Source: Nymphaea colorata (taxonomy: Eukaryota > Streptophyta > Magnoliopsida > Nymphaeales > Nymphaeaceae). Taken from it: a stretch of 64,000 nt of DNA. Shown one piece after another: positions 1-12,369 of this stretch. The DNA lies in the NCBI RefSeq assembly GCF_008831285.2, contig NC_045140.1, positions 22,400,131 through 22,464,130 on the forward strand, in the 5' to 3' direction. A program made the position numbers and the translations under genes. The notes under the pieces are model-generated. The model had not been told where the DNA came from, did not search any database, and saw only the letters and a list, made by a program, of their open reading frames with translations. Positions within the stretch are counted from its first letter, which is position 1; each line of letters opens with the position of its first letter.

Positions 1-1189
1 GAGAGTTGTCTTACATCCATAATGGCAGCAACTATTGGCACCAATGCAACAAGAAGAAAATGGGCACCTAATAAAACGCTTTAATGTTCTTCCATTTTAA
101 ACCTAATATGAAACCTAATATGAAGTTAAAACGCTTCAACTTGGTTGGTAGCTGTTCCTATCAACCCCCAAAAAGACTGGGAGTTATAACCTAACCCAAT
201 ATAGTATGCAGTCCTGAGTTTAACTTCCAATCTTCATGACGTTAATTTGATATTAATCCGAAACAACATACTTATCTGCATGGATTCAATTGTTGTAGGG
301 ATGTACATGTTGGGTTTTTAATGATATTGTCACGAATGAGACCTTGATAAGTCACTTTTAGTAAAGAAGCTGAGTCTAATTAATTAGTCTTGTCAGTATT
401 GGTATTGAGTGCCCTGTAATGCACATATGACAAGTTTCAGGTTCAAAGCAACAGTAGAAGCGGTCTTGTGACTTGTGTCATGACATTGACCATATAATGT
501 AAGAAGAATAGATTTTGGTTGGTATTTTAAGGCATTCTATGTTCATCAATTTAAACCCTATTCTTTAATGAGTGTTGTTTAATTCATTGTCATCTTCCGC
601 AAAAGTAGAAGATCCCAGCCTGATCCTTCAATCAAAATGACATTATCACTATGTGAAAATGGTACACTCCTACAAATATACAGTTTCCAGGCCTTATTTC
701 GAACAATAGCTACTAAATTTTGTCTCCCTCTCCTCACCAGACAGGCTGTAGCAATGCACTAGCCATGCCGCTTAAATGACGGCCAGGGTCAGGCCTAATA
801 GAGAAACTCATCCATGCCTTCAGCTCTTTCTATCATTTACCAGAACAAAGGAGAAAATCCTGCAATTCTTTCCATAGACCAAATCGATCGAATAAAGTAT
901 TCTCCTTTTCAAAGTTGAGTATGAAGAACAAGATCTATAATCCAAAAGGACATCAGATTCCTTAACATAGTGCGCCATGCTGAATTGCCTCGTGCGCCAC
1001 CATGCTCCTCATTGTCCTCCTAACTAAATGTGAATCTTTTTGGATCGATCAAGAATTTTACAATCCTTTTACCCCAATCCTCAACCCAAAATGTTGCAGA
1101 TTCATCCACCTCCCAGCGAGCAGGTGTGCCACGTCTTCAACATCATCATCAAGCATCGGTGAAACTGCTACTGTGTCGAGGTGCATCAA
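1..1189. other. Gene-free stretch with a possible protease-exon remnant
   Basis: No convincing coding region is seen. Bases 614-633 match bases 1859-1878 of the neighbouring cysteine protease pseudogene at 19 of 20 positions, in the same orientation. This may be the last trace of a second, tandem protease copy. Confidence 0.4.
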
Positions 1190-2869
<1,680 letters not shown>

Positions 2870-4700
2870 GGCTGAAATGATCTCAACACCCTACAAGGAA
2901 AATCTAGAAAAATATCCGGGAACACATAAGAATAAAATATAGCCCAATGAAAGAATAAAAAGAAGACCTGCCTAAAACTCCCTCTGCTTGTTTGACCAAG
3001 AGTTGTTTGAGAGCTAAAGAGAGATGGAGAACTAAATACGTTGCCAATGTCAATAGGCTTACCAAGGGGAGTTACCGGCTTCATCCCTTTATAGGCTCAG
3101 ATTGAGTTGAGTGCATGGAGGTGTGCAGGCAACAAATATAGTTTGGATGGAGGCATTTTCTAATTTTTTTTTATAAGAGAGTAGACATTTTCACTTTTTT
3201 ACAATCCTTTTGTATCCTTCTTAAAAGTTTCTTTTTATACATCGCAAGATAATTTTTAGGAGGTGCTCCATTACATGATAATTTTTATTTTATCCTTTAA
3301 AAAATCTTCCATTTTCACTTTAATAAAGACATTTTAGTCATTGCATACCTATGTGCAGGAATGAGTGTAACTGGTGAGAGGAGACCTTATAAAACAAAAT
3401 TCAATGATATAAGCTTCGGCTGCAAGTGATAAGGATTTAGAATTAATCGAGTCTTATTGTAATTAGATCTAAATTTGAACTTGGATTCAAACTTTGGTTT
3501 CAAAACTAAGTTGGATCTTAATTGATATGACTAGTGCAAAGTCTTACATGCAATGTTGGGTGAGCAAATAAAGTATTTCATCTTACTTCTCAAAAAGGAA
3601 GCTAACATCCCACCCTTCCTTTATCTCTTGGGGTGCCCGATATGCATTCGCTCCCTTGGGGTGGTGACATCTCATTATACTTTGACTTGTATATTAATGT
3701 TCTCTCTTTTACAATAAAATTGACACCTCATGAATTCGAAATAGACATTAGCCGTCTACCAACCTTTACTCTACCTATTGCATCAACTCCAACCCCAACC
3801 CCATGGGATAAACATTAATAATCAGGTGCAATTTTCATTGGATTTCACTCAAACCTCGAACACATGCTTCAAGGAATTTAGTTATGAAATTGCATACTAT
3901 TTTCAGACTCGATTAGATTTTGGATCTGAGTTTGTTTATCAGATCTAACTAAATATATTGGCAATCAAATAAAAAATATCAAATATCGCAAACTCCACAC
4001 TTTATTAGTTATGGATATCCAATCAATGTTCGGTTCAAGTATACGTGTTCATGTGACATAGCCCTCACTGCATCACCCAATGCATGAATTATGGGGAGAG
4101 AGAATGGAAATTTATATTTATTGGGCCCATTACATTTAGCTTCTTCTCCAGTAATAGCAACAGTAATATGTATAGGTGAGTCTCATCTCGTAGGGGCTTA
4201 GTGACCGCAGAGCGCATCTACACAAAATGATGAGAAAGTACTCGATATGTGTACTTTGATTATTAGGGTTGGTTTTCAAAATAATGGAAATATTTTGAAC
4301 AAAATATTCAAACTGAAAAGATGAGGACTGTTTTTCTCGTACGTTCATGAAGGAAAATTATATGCATTGCCAATCTGGACATTATTATATGTTGAATAAC
4401 AGAACCCAGATTTATTTTCCATTTGTTAATGATGATTAATTATGTGAATAATCTGCTTGTATGAATGGGCAAGGCAACCTTTTGTCCTAATTCACAAACC
4501 ATGGGCAACAGACACGGACGACGTCGTCCTTTCCCCCTTGAAAGAATAGAGTAGAGAAGACTACTGGTAGACTTCTAATTACTAACTTTTTAGTTGTATT
4601 TGGATGAGACCCTCCAAAAACCATGTGATTCGAAAAACTAGATTTTAACTAGAGTGTCATCTCCGAAAGATGGAAAAAAAAAAACAGCAATCCATAAATG
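2870..4700. other. Gene-free AT-rich stretch
   Basis: No supported coding sequence, RNA gene or clear transposon end is seen. The open frames here are short and resemble nothing I recognise. The part nearest 2870 would have been the promoter of the dead protease gene. Confidence 0.6.
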
Positions 4701-4710
4701 TTATCTGTTA

Positions 4711-5500
4711 CTAAAAGAGGACCCAACTTGAAATGTAGATGAGGCATCTGAGGACTGGCATGTGATCAAACAGAGAGACTGGCACCACCTCCACATTGCA
4801 GTGGCCCATGCATCTGAGGAAGTCAAAGACCAGCACATATCCATAAAACATGGTGACCGATCCGCCACCCATCCATGCTGCACCCAGCATAGGGATCCCC
4901 ATGAGGAAGCCCATCACCAAATTCTCCAAGAAGCTATCTGTTCCAGCTGCAGAGGTGATCAACTTAAGGCACTGCTCAAGATATATACACAGAAACAAGT
5001 CATTTACTAAGACTCTGCTCCAATATACCTGTGTAAGACAGGGTAACTACAGGCAAATGGTGCAGCGAATCATAATTTTGGAACAAGTAATCTGAGTGAA
5101 ATGTCCTGTGTATGAAATAGTACAAAGACTCTGTGAGGCCCATGTGAAGTATCAGTGCATAAATATATCCTCTGAAATTGAACAGGGGCAAGCTATCCAT
5201 GAGAGTGGAAGAGTAACACGCAATGGCTGCCATGAAAGCGTGGAGGATGATAAAGTCATCCCCGTAAGAAAAGAAAGAGAATGACGTTAGTGCTATCACC
5301 AAATTTTTGCTGATCAACTAGTGGGAAACTAAATCAAAGAAACAGAAATACCAGTTCTGTTCTCTGTCTCTGTTTGTAGTCCATGCCTTGTTGAAGAACT
5401 CTGTATTTGCTTGTAAGAAATAACATGCTGCTGTATGAGTACCATAATTGATGGACGAGGCCTCCCAATGCACATAGCACTAGGATATGAAAGAACTAGC
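4711..5500 (-). pseudogene. CER3/WAX2-like wax biosynthesis gene fragment
   Basis: CER3/WAX2 works with CER1 in the endoplasmic reticulum to make cuticular alkanes. Its N-terminal half is a fatty-acid-hydroxylase-like membrane domain with His boxes. Three blocks fit that half. Near 5500-5370 lies LCALGGLVHQLWYSYSSMLF followed by RVLQQGMDYKQ. At 5317-5020 lie FIILHAFMAAIA, MDSLPLFNFRGYIYALILHM and ESLYYFIHRTFHSDYLFQNY. At 4960-4720 lie GFLMGIPMLGA and YGYVLVFDFLRCMGHCNVEV, then LRCLIYI. The box HRTFH is kept, but the next His box reads YDSLHH where family members have YHSLHH. The first block lies in another frame and is followed by a stop. Similarity ends abruptly before the expected third His box and the whole C-terminal half. 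I read it as a truncated, dead copy. Assignment to CER3 rather than CER1 rests on the DFLRCMGHCNVEVVP stretch. Confidence 0.85.
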
Positions 5501-5529
5501 TCCCTGCTTCGTCGTTTCCCCAAGAGGCA

Positions 5530-6618
5530 ATGCAGTTTGCTACAAGCGGTAAATATAAAAGGTACTGCTAAAAGGCGAAGAAAAAGAAAGAAGAAAAAAA
5601 GGCAATAGGTTTAGCAATGGAGGCAACTGCAATGTTTGAAAGAGCATATGAAGGAAAGCACATGGAGAAAAAGTTTCTTCGTTTTCATTCTTCACATGCC
5701 TTCAATTTGCAAAGATCGTCCCAAGGCAACGCAGATGGTGGAGTCACCATTTCTTTGTTGGGGTGGGGTGGGGGAAGAAAGAGAAAAGGAGAGAGAGAGA
5801 GCTCTTCTCCTTCGTTTCACTGGTAATCCTTGGATCTCAGAGAGAGTTTGGTACTCCCTGGACGCACCCCGGGTTCTCTATTAATAGATGGGGAAGGAAG
5901 AGTCATGGTCCCACCAGGTGAACAGTGGCGCTCCACAATGGGGGAAGGAGAACAGTGGCGCTTCTCTATTTGGATCTAAACTTGGATTTTAAATCTAATT
6001 AGGATTAATAATTGAATTTTGGATTTGAATCCTCCGACTCCCTTCACAATGGACATTTAGTCCCTTTCCACTTTTATGGACATGTCAATGCGTCAATTCA
6101 TTTTATGGTCATGTTAGGAAGACGACGTGACTCAATCCATTTTACATTTTGGACCGTTGGATTAGTGGAGCTGCAAATTTCCAAAGATGCACGGCACAGT
6201 CTTTGTGAAATATATCCCCAATTTGTCCTCGTTGTAAGAAAAAGTTGTATGTAGTTACACATAAAATCCTGTCATTGGCAATGGGTATCAAGGTAATTCA
6301 CACCTTGCCCATTGAAAGCTATATAGTCTGAGTGCATGGCTTAGGTTGTAGAACTTCAAGTTCAAGAAAGACCAGGTAAGGCCTTGTGGAGGTTGCTCTT
6401 TTACTGAAAAAACTTGGAAGACCTTTTGGCTTTTCTCCACAACCGCCACAAGAAAACGTGAGGGCAAGTTGGTTTGCTTAGTTCAAAAAATGACCGTGCT
6501 GTCCTCCTAATTCTGAAACGAAATTTTGTTTGTTATGGTAGTTACCATGATGCTGAATTTGATGTGAGATGACAATGCAACGAAGCAAGGTTATACAATT
6601 CATCAAAAAGATAAAAAA
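5530..6618. other. Gene-free stretch
   Basis: No gene is supported. A purine-rich tract near 5765-5805 makes chance open frames. Nothing resembles a family I know. Confidence 0.55.
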
Positions 6619-6654
6619 AATTCGGCTAGTGGATTACGAGGCTGTGCCTCATTA

Positions 6655-6745
6655 ATGAAAAGTAGCCTAAAAGAGGCATAGTGTAGTTGGTCGAATTAGA
6701 GTTGTGTAAAAAAGTAAGTCTCTAGTTTAACTATCTTGAAAGCTA
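6655..6745 (+). repeat. SINE-like tRNA-derived head, relic
   Basis: Bases 6679-6690 read TAGTGTAGTTGG, close to the pol III box A of tRNA-derived SINEs. About 30 bases later comes a box-B-like stretch (CTCTAGTTTAACTATC, near 6720-6735). No tail or target-site duplication could be fixed, so it is at best a truncated copy. Confidence 0.35.
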
Positions 6746-6899
6746 TGTCGATACATGTTAAGCAATGGGTATGGTACCTAAATTGAAGAGTGTACACTGT
6801 CATTGTTGACATTAATGCTTCACAGACTCTCTAGATGAAGAAAATTATTAGCCTCTTTTCCACCAATTTGTCACGGCATTTTTCACCAATTTGTCATTA

Positions 6900-7565
6900 C
6901 AGATTGAGAAGCTGGAACCAATCCACGGCCTCTTGAGTTAAAGCGATTGTTGTTGTTGCGACCCTTGTTACTTTGATTTCCGGTCTGCTTGGTGAGAAAT
7001 GCAACATTAGCATCCAACTTGCTTTCACTTGCACTAAGGTCCTTCATGGTTTAATGGTTTTGAAGTAATGAGACAACATCGGTGGAATTGGTGGCATAAA
7101 AACAGAGGTGGAGAAGGCTTCATAACCTACTCATAAACCACTCATCAACCAAGAAACTATATCTTCTTCATTGACGAGCTTGCTTATAGCAGCAAGTTCA
7201 CCACAAATAAACTTGAATCCAGTTATGAACTCAGTAATGGACTTATCTTGTTTTTGATAAGTCTGTAACTTCCTGTTCAATAGAAAATGTCTCTCTTTTG
7301 ACTCACGTGCAAATGTTGTTGTTAAGGTCTTCCATACTTCTGCTGAAGTCGTGTATGCAATGACTAGACCCAACACCTCTTCAGACAGAGATCTTGTAAG
7401 CTAGCCTCTAAGCAATTGATCTGATTTCTTCCAGGCATAAGGATTAAGACTGTTGACAGGTTCACCAATTTTAGTAGTTTTAATGGTAGAACTTGGCATA
7501 GGAACAGTGCCATCAATAAACCCAAGAACATCCTGGCTTTTTATGAGGCCAAGGATCTGAGTTTA
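6900..7565 (-). mobile_element. Copia LTR retrotransposon gag fragment (fossil)
   Basis: The minus strand carries a piece of a Copia-type (UBN2) gag protein. Recognisable blocks are an N-terminal stretch ending in YAWKKSDQLL and the central part TTFARESKERHFLLNRKLQT followed by KSITEFITGFKFICGELAA. Beyond these lies an Asn/Gly-rich remnant of the region before the zinc knuckle. No LTR, protease, integrase or reverse transcriptase is seen nearby. The piece is an old, broken fragment with several breaks, not a whole element. Confidence 0.75.
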
Positions 7566-7616
7566 CTAGAGCAGAAAATTCTTATGTGTGAGCTTGATCG
7601 AGACAAAATTAGAAAC

Positions 7617-9014
7617 AATTCGGCTAGTGGATTATGAGGCCTCATTTCTTTCAGACCTTCCTCAAACTCTGAAATTCATATTTTTATCCAAAAACAGACC
7701 AAATCAAAGTCATAAGTTACTAATACAAGCATGACGCAGTCACCAACTTAAGACTCTGGTTTCATCTAACGTGGAACAAGGCATTAGTGCCTAACCGGAT
7801 CCTGGCAGGAGACCCCTGGGCATAAGTGCTATCAATCCGTCGACCTGATTCATTATAGCCAGTGTAATGAAATATCACCTGCAATGGAGATAATGTTAGG
7901 ATACAATTGTCTCAGCCATTGATCACTTGATTTGTGTCGCAGATGTTACAAACTGCAAAGATGAGAATGCATTTACCCTCTACACCACAGCAACTCAAAT
8001 TTACAGAAACCAAACCAAACAGGGACAATTTACAATTATTACTGTTTTCCATGTCCTAGCCATGGTAGGACATTATTTCTGCACTTGAGTAATAACTCGT
8101 CCTCTTTGAACAATATTTCTGAGTCAAGTACAGAATAAATTGGAAACATAGAAATGGACACCGTTTCCACAAAACTTGGCATCAATCAAGCACATCACAA
8201 ATCAACCACTGACATCAGGCATCACAGGCTCTCCAATGATAGACAGGATGGAGAAAAGCACTTTAGTGGCATCTACATGCATATTTGGACATGAACACCC
8301 TAGAAGATGAAAATACAGATATGAGATTCATGAAACTATGAAAAAAAGGGAGCTTCATCTCCTTTTAATTTCTTTTATGTGAAAAATGACATGCATTTAA
8401 AATGTGCGGCTATGTTTTTTTCCACAAGGGATGTAATGTAAATCTTGAAATGAATTCCTCAGCAGGAAAATGCACATCTGATCAAAGGCAATTTTCAACT
8501 CTATTTTAGGAGTAGGAAATCTAGCTTGCTTGCTTCTGTGAGCATATTCTTCTGATTGTACGCTCATTGACTCCATACATGAATCATTTTAAGTGTCCGA
8601 TTGCCTTCCTCTGAATATGTTGTCAAGGGCACTTCATCCATGATCCATCTTATGACTTAAATTTCAGCTAATTTGGAAAATCTGCTATTTCTAGTTGCCA
8701 TTAACATGTTTTTCCATTTTATTCATCATGCACCAGTTCCCAAAACTAGGGCGATCAATTGGCAATGATTACCGACATGCTAATAAAGTCTGGAAAATTC
8801 CAATAATCCACTTCCATTTCTATCAATGCTCAGGCTTATTTTGCTGCCATGTCTTATCTAACAAGAGACGCAGTAAATAAGAGAAGAATATGCAAAACAT
8901 AGACCTGCTGGCCGAGTTTTGGGCAATCACCTTTTCCAACCACAATGTCAAAGTAAATCAACCCTGAGTCAGTTGTTACATATTGCTCAGGGGTCACAAA
9001 TTTGGCCTGAAATC
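7617..9014 (-). pseudogene. FKBP20-2-like immunophilin fragment
   Basis: FKBP20-2 is a chloroplast thylakoid-lumen FKBP-type peptidyl-prolyl isomerase linked to photosystem II assembly. Three exons in family order can be read on the minus strand with good splice signals. 9014-8905 gives TPEQYVTTDSGLIYFDIVVG and KGDCPKLGQQ, then a GT donor. 7876 downward, after a TTGCAG acceptor, gives VIFHYTGYNESGRRIDSTYA and QGSPARIRLGTNAL. 7672-7617, after a TTTCAG acceptor, gives FEEGLKEMRP followed by a shortened, scrambled form of the usual IIPPELG segment. The middle exon loses a base where the family reads ALVPG and runs into a stop. The transit-peptide exons upstream and the C-terminal exon downstream were not found. 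A Copia gag scrap lies where the downstream part should be. Confidence 0.85.
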
Positions 9015-10403
9015 CTGAACAATCGAACACTTGCAATTGATCAAACAGTTGAGGCAGTTCAAAACGACATCTTCACACGAAATAAGGGAACCCCAAGAAC
9101 TCACTGAATTGCCTGGTTCTAATAAGAATCTATACGGACCAGGAGGCATATCCGCTCATGCTCAATCGACCATTCCATTCCTTTTCCTTTCAGAAAATGT
9201 CATTTACAATCCAAATTTTCATTGATAATATCTAAAACAAGCCTGAAATTTGTTGATCTTCTGACTTAAGTCTGTTTCTATGGAAATGTCAACAACTCCA
9301 CGGACATTTTCATGAAACTTTTTACCAATTATTATGCTCCTAATCTCAAATTACGCCTTTCTTCGGTTAAATGTTTTTTCCCACAAGCCTTTGATTGTTC
9401 CATCTGGATAGAAACAATGTAAATGGTCGAATCTGAGACTCCTCTTAGCTATATGGAGTTTGACTAATATAATAATCTAGTAGTAGATAATTGGAAATGG
9501 AATTCCTACTTCCATATTTTAAACGGCAAACTCTGTTTTGATTTTATTTTTATGTAACTATGTAACAGATGAAACTTTTTAACATTTCATTTTATAAAGA
9601 GTTTTTGTCATTTCTTCGGTCGTCTAAGGTTGTGTTTCCAATCGCATCCTCTTCAGGAAAAATCCCACTGTGAGACAGAATCTTCCTTCCGTTTCTTCCC
9701 TTGCGCGCAAAGTCTAGGACTGCATTGGTGCATCGTTAGGTGTCAAAATACTTCATTTCGATATAACATTCTACCTTATATGACATAAATGCATATAATT
9801 GAGACGTTACTGTTAAATTGTTGAAACGTATGCGTTGCTTGCGAGAGGGATGATGCGACACAGTAACATGCGTTGGGGATTGACATTGACAATCCAAATT
9901 CCCAACGCCAGCAAACGCGAACCACGCGTAGTCTTCTTCCCCACTCTTTCGTTTTTTCGGCGTTACGTTTTCAACCTTTCCATTTTCCAATGGGACGCCA
10001 ATTTCCTTACTCCTTCCCCTCCTTGGGGAAAAATGAAGAGTCGTCGAATGGGAACATTAGCAGAAACGAAACGGCACCAGAGAGACAAAAGTCCAATTCC
10101 ACCAGCAATAATTGAGAGCAAGAATAAGAAGAAGACTAGTTCCATAACAATTGAGCAGCCCAGGAAAAGAGAAGAAAAAAAACGAGAAATAGAGATTCAT
10201 TTTAGCAAAATATCGTATATATATTAGTCCAAATCTACTAAGAAAGCAAACGAGGGCTATAAGTCTGCTATAGAATAGAATGTATACATGTACACAAACA
10301 AAGAATCATCTCAGGAGAGACGGTGAAAGAACAAAATCAAAAACGGAAGAAAAAAGGCACCCGCAATCAAGAACAGAAAGGGGGATTGAGGGACGATATA
10401 TGC
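9015..10403. other. Gene-free stretch between FKBP relic and tetraspanin
   Basis: Nothing coding is supported. Bases from about 10230 to 10403 are probably the 3' untranslated region of the adjacent minus-strand tetraspanin gene. The longer open frames at 9835-10227 look like chance frames in A-rich sequence. Confidence 0.55.
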
Positions 10404-12169
10404 TCAAGGATAGCCCTTGTAACGAGGGTAGGAGTTGTCTTCTCTGTTGTTGCGGAAAGCGCAGCATCCAACTGAGTAGACGATGATGAGGAAGATGAGG
10501 AAGATGATGTTCACAATCGCCACCTTCTTCCAATCGTTCTTCAGGTTGGCCAGCACGCCTGCCTTGCAAGAGTTGCAGCTGTAGCACAGAGTATTCACGT
10601 TGTTATTCCAAGTGGTGCAATCGGCGTCGACTGAGACAGTCGAATTGGCCGTCGCAGTCCAGTTGATGGGAGTAACGTAGTCGAAGTTGCAGCTGGTTGG
10701 TGGCTTGCAGCATCCCGACTGTAATAACAGAGAGGAAAAAACTGGTCACAAATAAAGTCCATCACACAAAACGAAACCCATCAAGAAGAGGGCAACTCAT
10801 CCCCAAGGAAAGAAGAATCACTCTTTCCTCATCTGCTTTTACAGACTGAACTTTGAAGGAACATGATGGGTAAAAAGAACGAAAGTGTCATGCGCAGAGA
10901 ACTGCTCCCTGGGAAATAAAGCGGCACTCACTTGTCGAGTATTTAGCAATTTAGACATGATAGAGAGCAAAAAAAGAGGATCTTGATTTGAGTCAGAAGT
11001 ATTCAAAGAAGGAAGATGAAAAATAAGAGGGAACAAGCAAGAGCGACAATTACAGTCTGATTTTCCTAAAACTTTTCCAAATATTTTACCATTCTGCCGT
11101 GTAAGGAAAAGAAACAAAGACTTGAAAAGATTAGACGGCGTCGAGCAAAGCATTCGCAAAAAGAGTTCTACCGAACATCATACTGGAGGTGAAAATCCCC
11201 TAGCAGAAAGACTAGATCAGACAAAAGAATAGGGAAAAGGGAAACTAGAAACCTTCGCGACCTTTTGCACCTTATATAGCAAGCAACAAAATCTGATGGA
11301 AGACTCTGAAAATCACACACAAGCCCCATTTGAATAAACTCTCGATGAGTTCACATGCTTGAAGCAAAACCAGCAAAAGGGAAAAAGGAAAAAAAAAAAC
11401 CCCCAAAATATAGACGCCTTTCCAAAGACACAAGTAAAAATCAAACAAAAATATTTTCCCCATATTTCCCCTTAAACATCAAAGAAGCATAAAGGAAGAA
11501 GGAAATGAACAAAAAGAAAATATGGAAAGGAGAATAAAAGGATAGAAAGACTAAGTCCAGAAAACCAAGACAAAATTAAAGAAACGAAAGTAAGGATTTA
11601 GGACTCCCCAACAAAGAAACAAAGCAAAAAAGAAAGAGGGGCACGGCTAGCAATCAAAGTACCTGGATGGGAGAGAGGTTATCCTTGTAGAACAGTGAGG
11701 CCTGCTTGTTGACATAATCGCCGGCGAGGCTCGTACAGACCTTGCTATCCTGCAGGCAGCTCATGATCTTTCGCCAGTTCTTCTCGTTGGTCACCCTCTT
11801 CTGCAGCCAGTTGGAGTAGTCCCCAAGCCTGTACTCTTTGTAGCCCCTATTCGACACCACCTGTCCCGCCCCTTTATTGGTCACCACGAAGGCGAAGATG
11901 GTGAAGCAGAAGAGGACCACGATGAGGACGAACATGACAAGAAGGTAGATCCACAGCAGCCACGACACCCTGCACCACGCCCCAATGAGCCCCGCCAGCG
12001 ACACCACCAGCAGGAAGACGCCGAGGGCGATCACTGGCTTCTCGAGGAACTTCTCGCAGTCGGTGCTGGCCCTGTGGCTGAGCCATATGCCGGCGCCTAG
12101 GATGGGGACGGAAAGGAGGAAAGTCACCAAGTTGAGGAGGCCGACGAGGCCGTTGCTGACGCGAACCAT
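10404..12169 (-). CDS. Tetraspanin, TET8-like (two exons, 273 aa)
   Basis: A four-pass membrane protein that organises membrane microdomains; plant TET8/TET9 relatives mark exosome-like vesicles. Exon 1 is 12169-11663 (ATG, 169 codons, ending SPIQ before GTACTT). Exon 2 is 10718-10404 (after TTACAG, opening SGCCKPPTSC, ending RYKGYP and TGA). Membrane helices lie near residues 8-30 (LVGLLNLVTFLLSVPILGAG), 44-66 and 72-95, and in exon 2 (VAIVNIIFLIFLIIVYSVGC). The large extracellular loop carries the plant GCCK motif, the early pair CLQDSKVC and the late CYSCNSCKAG. The cytosolic tail is Asn/Arg-rich. The length matches the family. The single intron just before SGCCKPP is normal for this clade. 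A TATA box lies about 190 bases upstream. Nothing looks broken. Confidence 0.95.
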
Positions 12170-12360
12170 GGTGGTCGTCCTCTTCTTCTCCTGCTACTGC
12201 CGATTCAGGAAAGAGGCAAAGATTGGAGAATAGATCAACGAGGAAGAAGAGGGGCAGATACCCAGATGGACAGATACCCTGTTTTCTCTTCTTTTCGGAG
12301 ATAGGGATATGACTGGATGTTCTTCTATGGCTGGGATATTTTGCTGGTGTTGCATTCGCA

Positions 12361-12368
12361 TTTATATA
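12361..12368 (-). promoter_or_regulatory. Putative TATA box of the tetraspanin gene
   Basis: The minus strand reads TATATAAA here, about 190 bases before the start codon at 12169. That would put transcription start near 12335 and give a 5' leader of roughly 165 bases. Confidence 0.5.
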
Positions 12369-12369
12369 G

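Larger units (their letters stand above)
6619..7640 (+). repeat. Direct-repeat pair bounding the Copia gag scrap
   Basis: A 24-base stretch at 6619-6642 recurs at 7617-7640 with one mismatch (AATTCGGCTAGTGGATTA shared at the start). The similarity runs on a few bases further (CTCATT) if a 5-base gap is allowed. The second copy is part of the FKBP20-2-like exon, so the first looks like a duplicated piece of the same exon on the far side of the gag scrap. It is too long to be a usual 5-base Copia target-site duplication. Confidence 0.7.

Noticed and set aside
9736-10227. Open frames on both strands between the FKBP relic and the tetraspanin
   Set aside because: They overlap each other, are A/T- or Lys-rich and show no family likeness.
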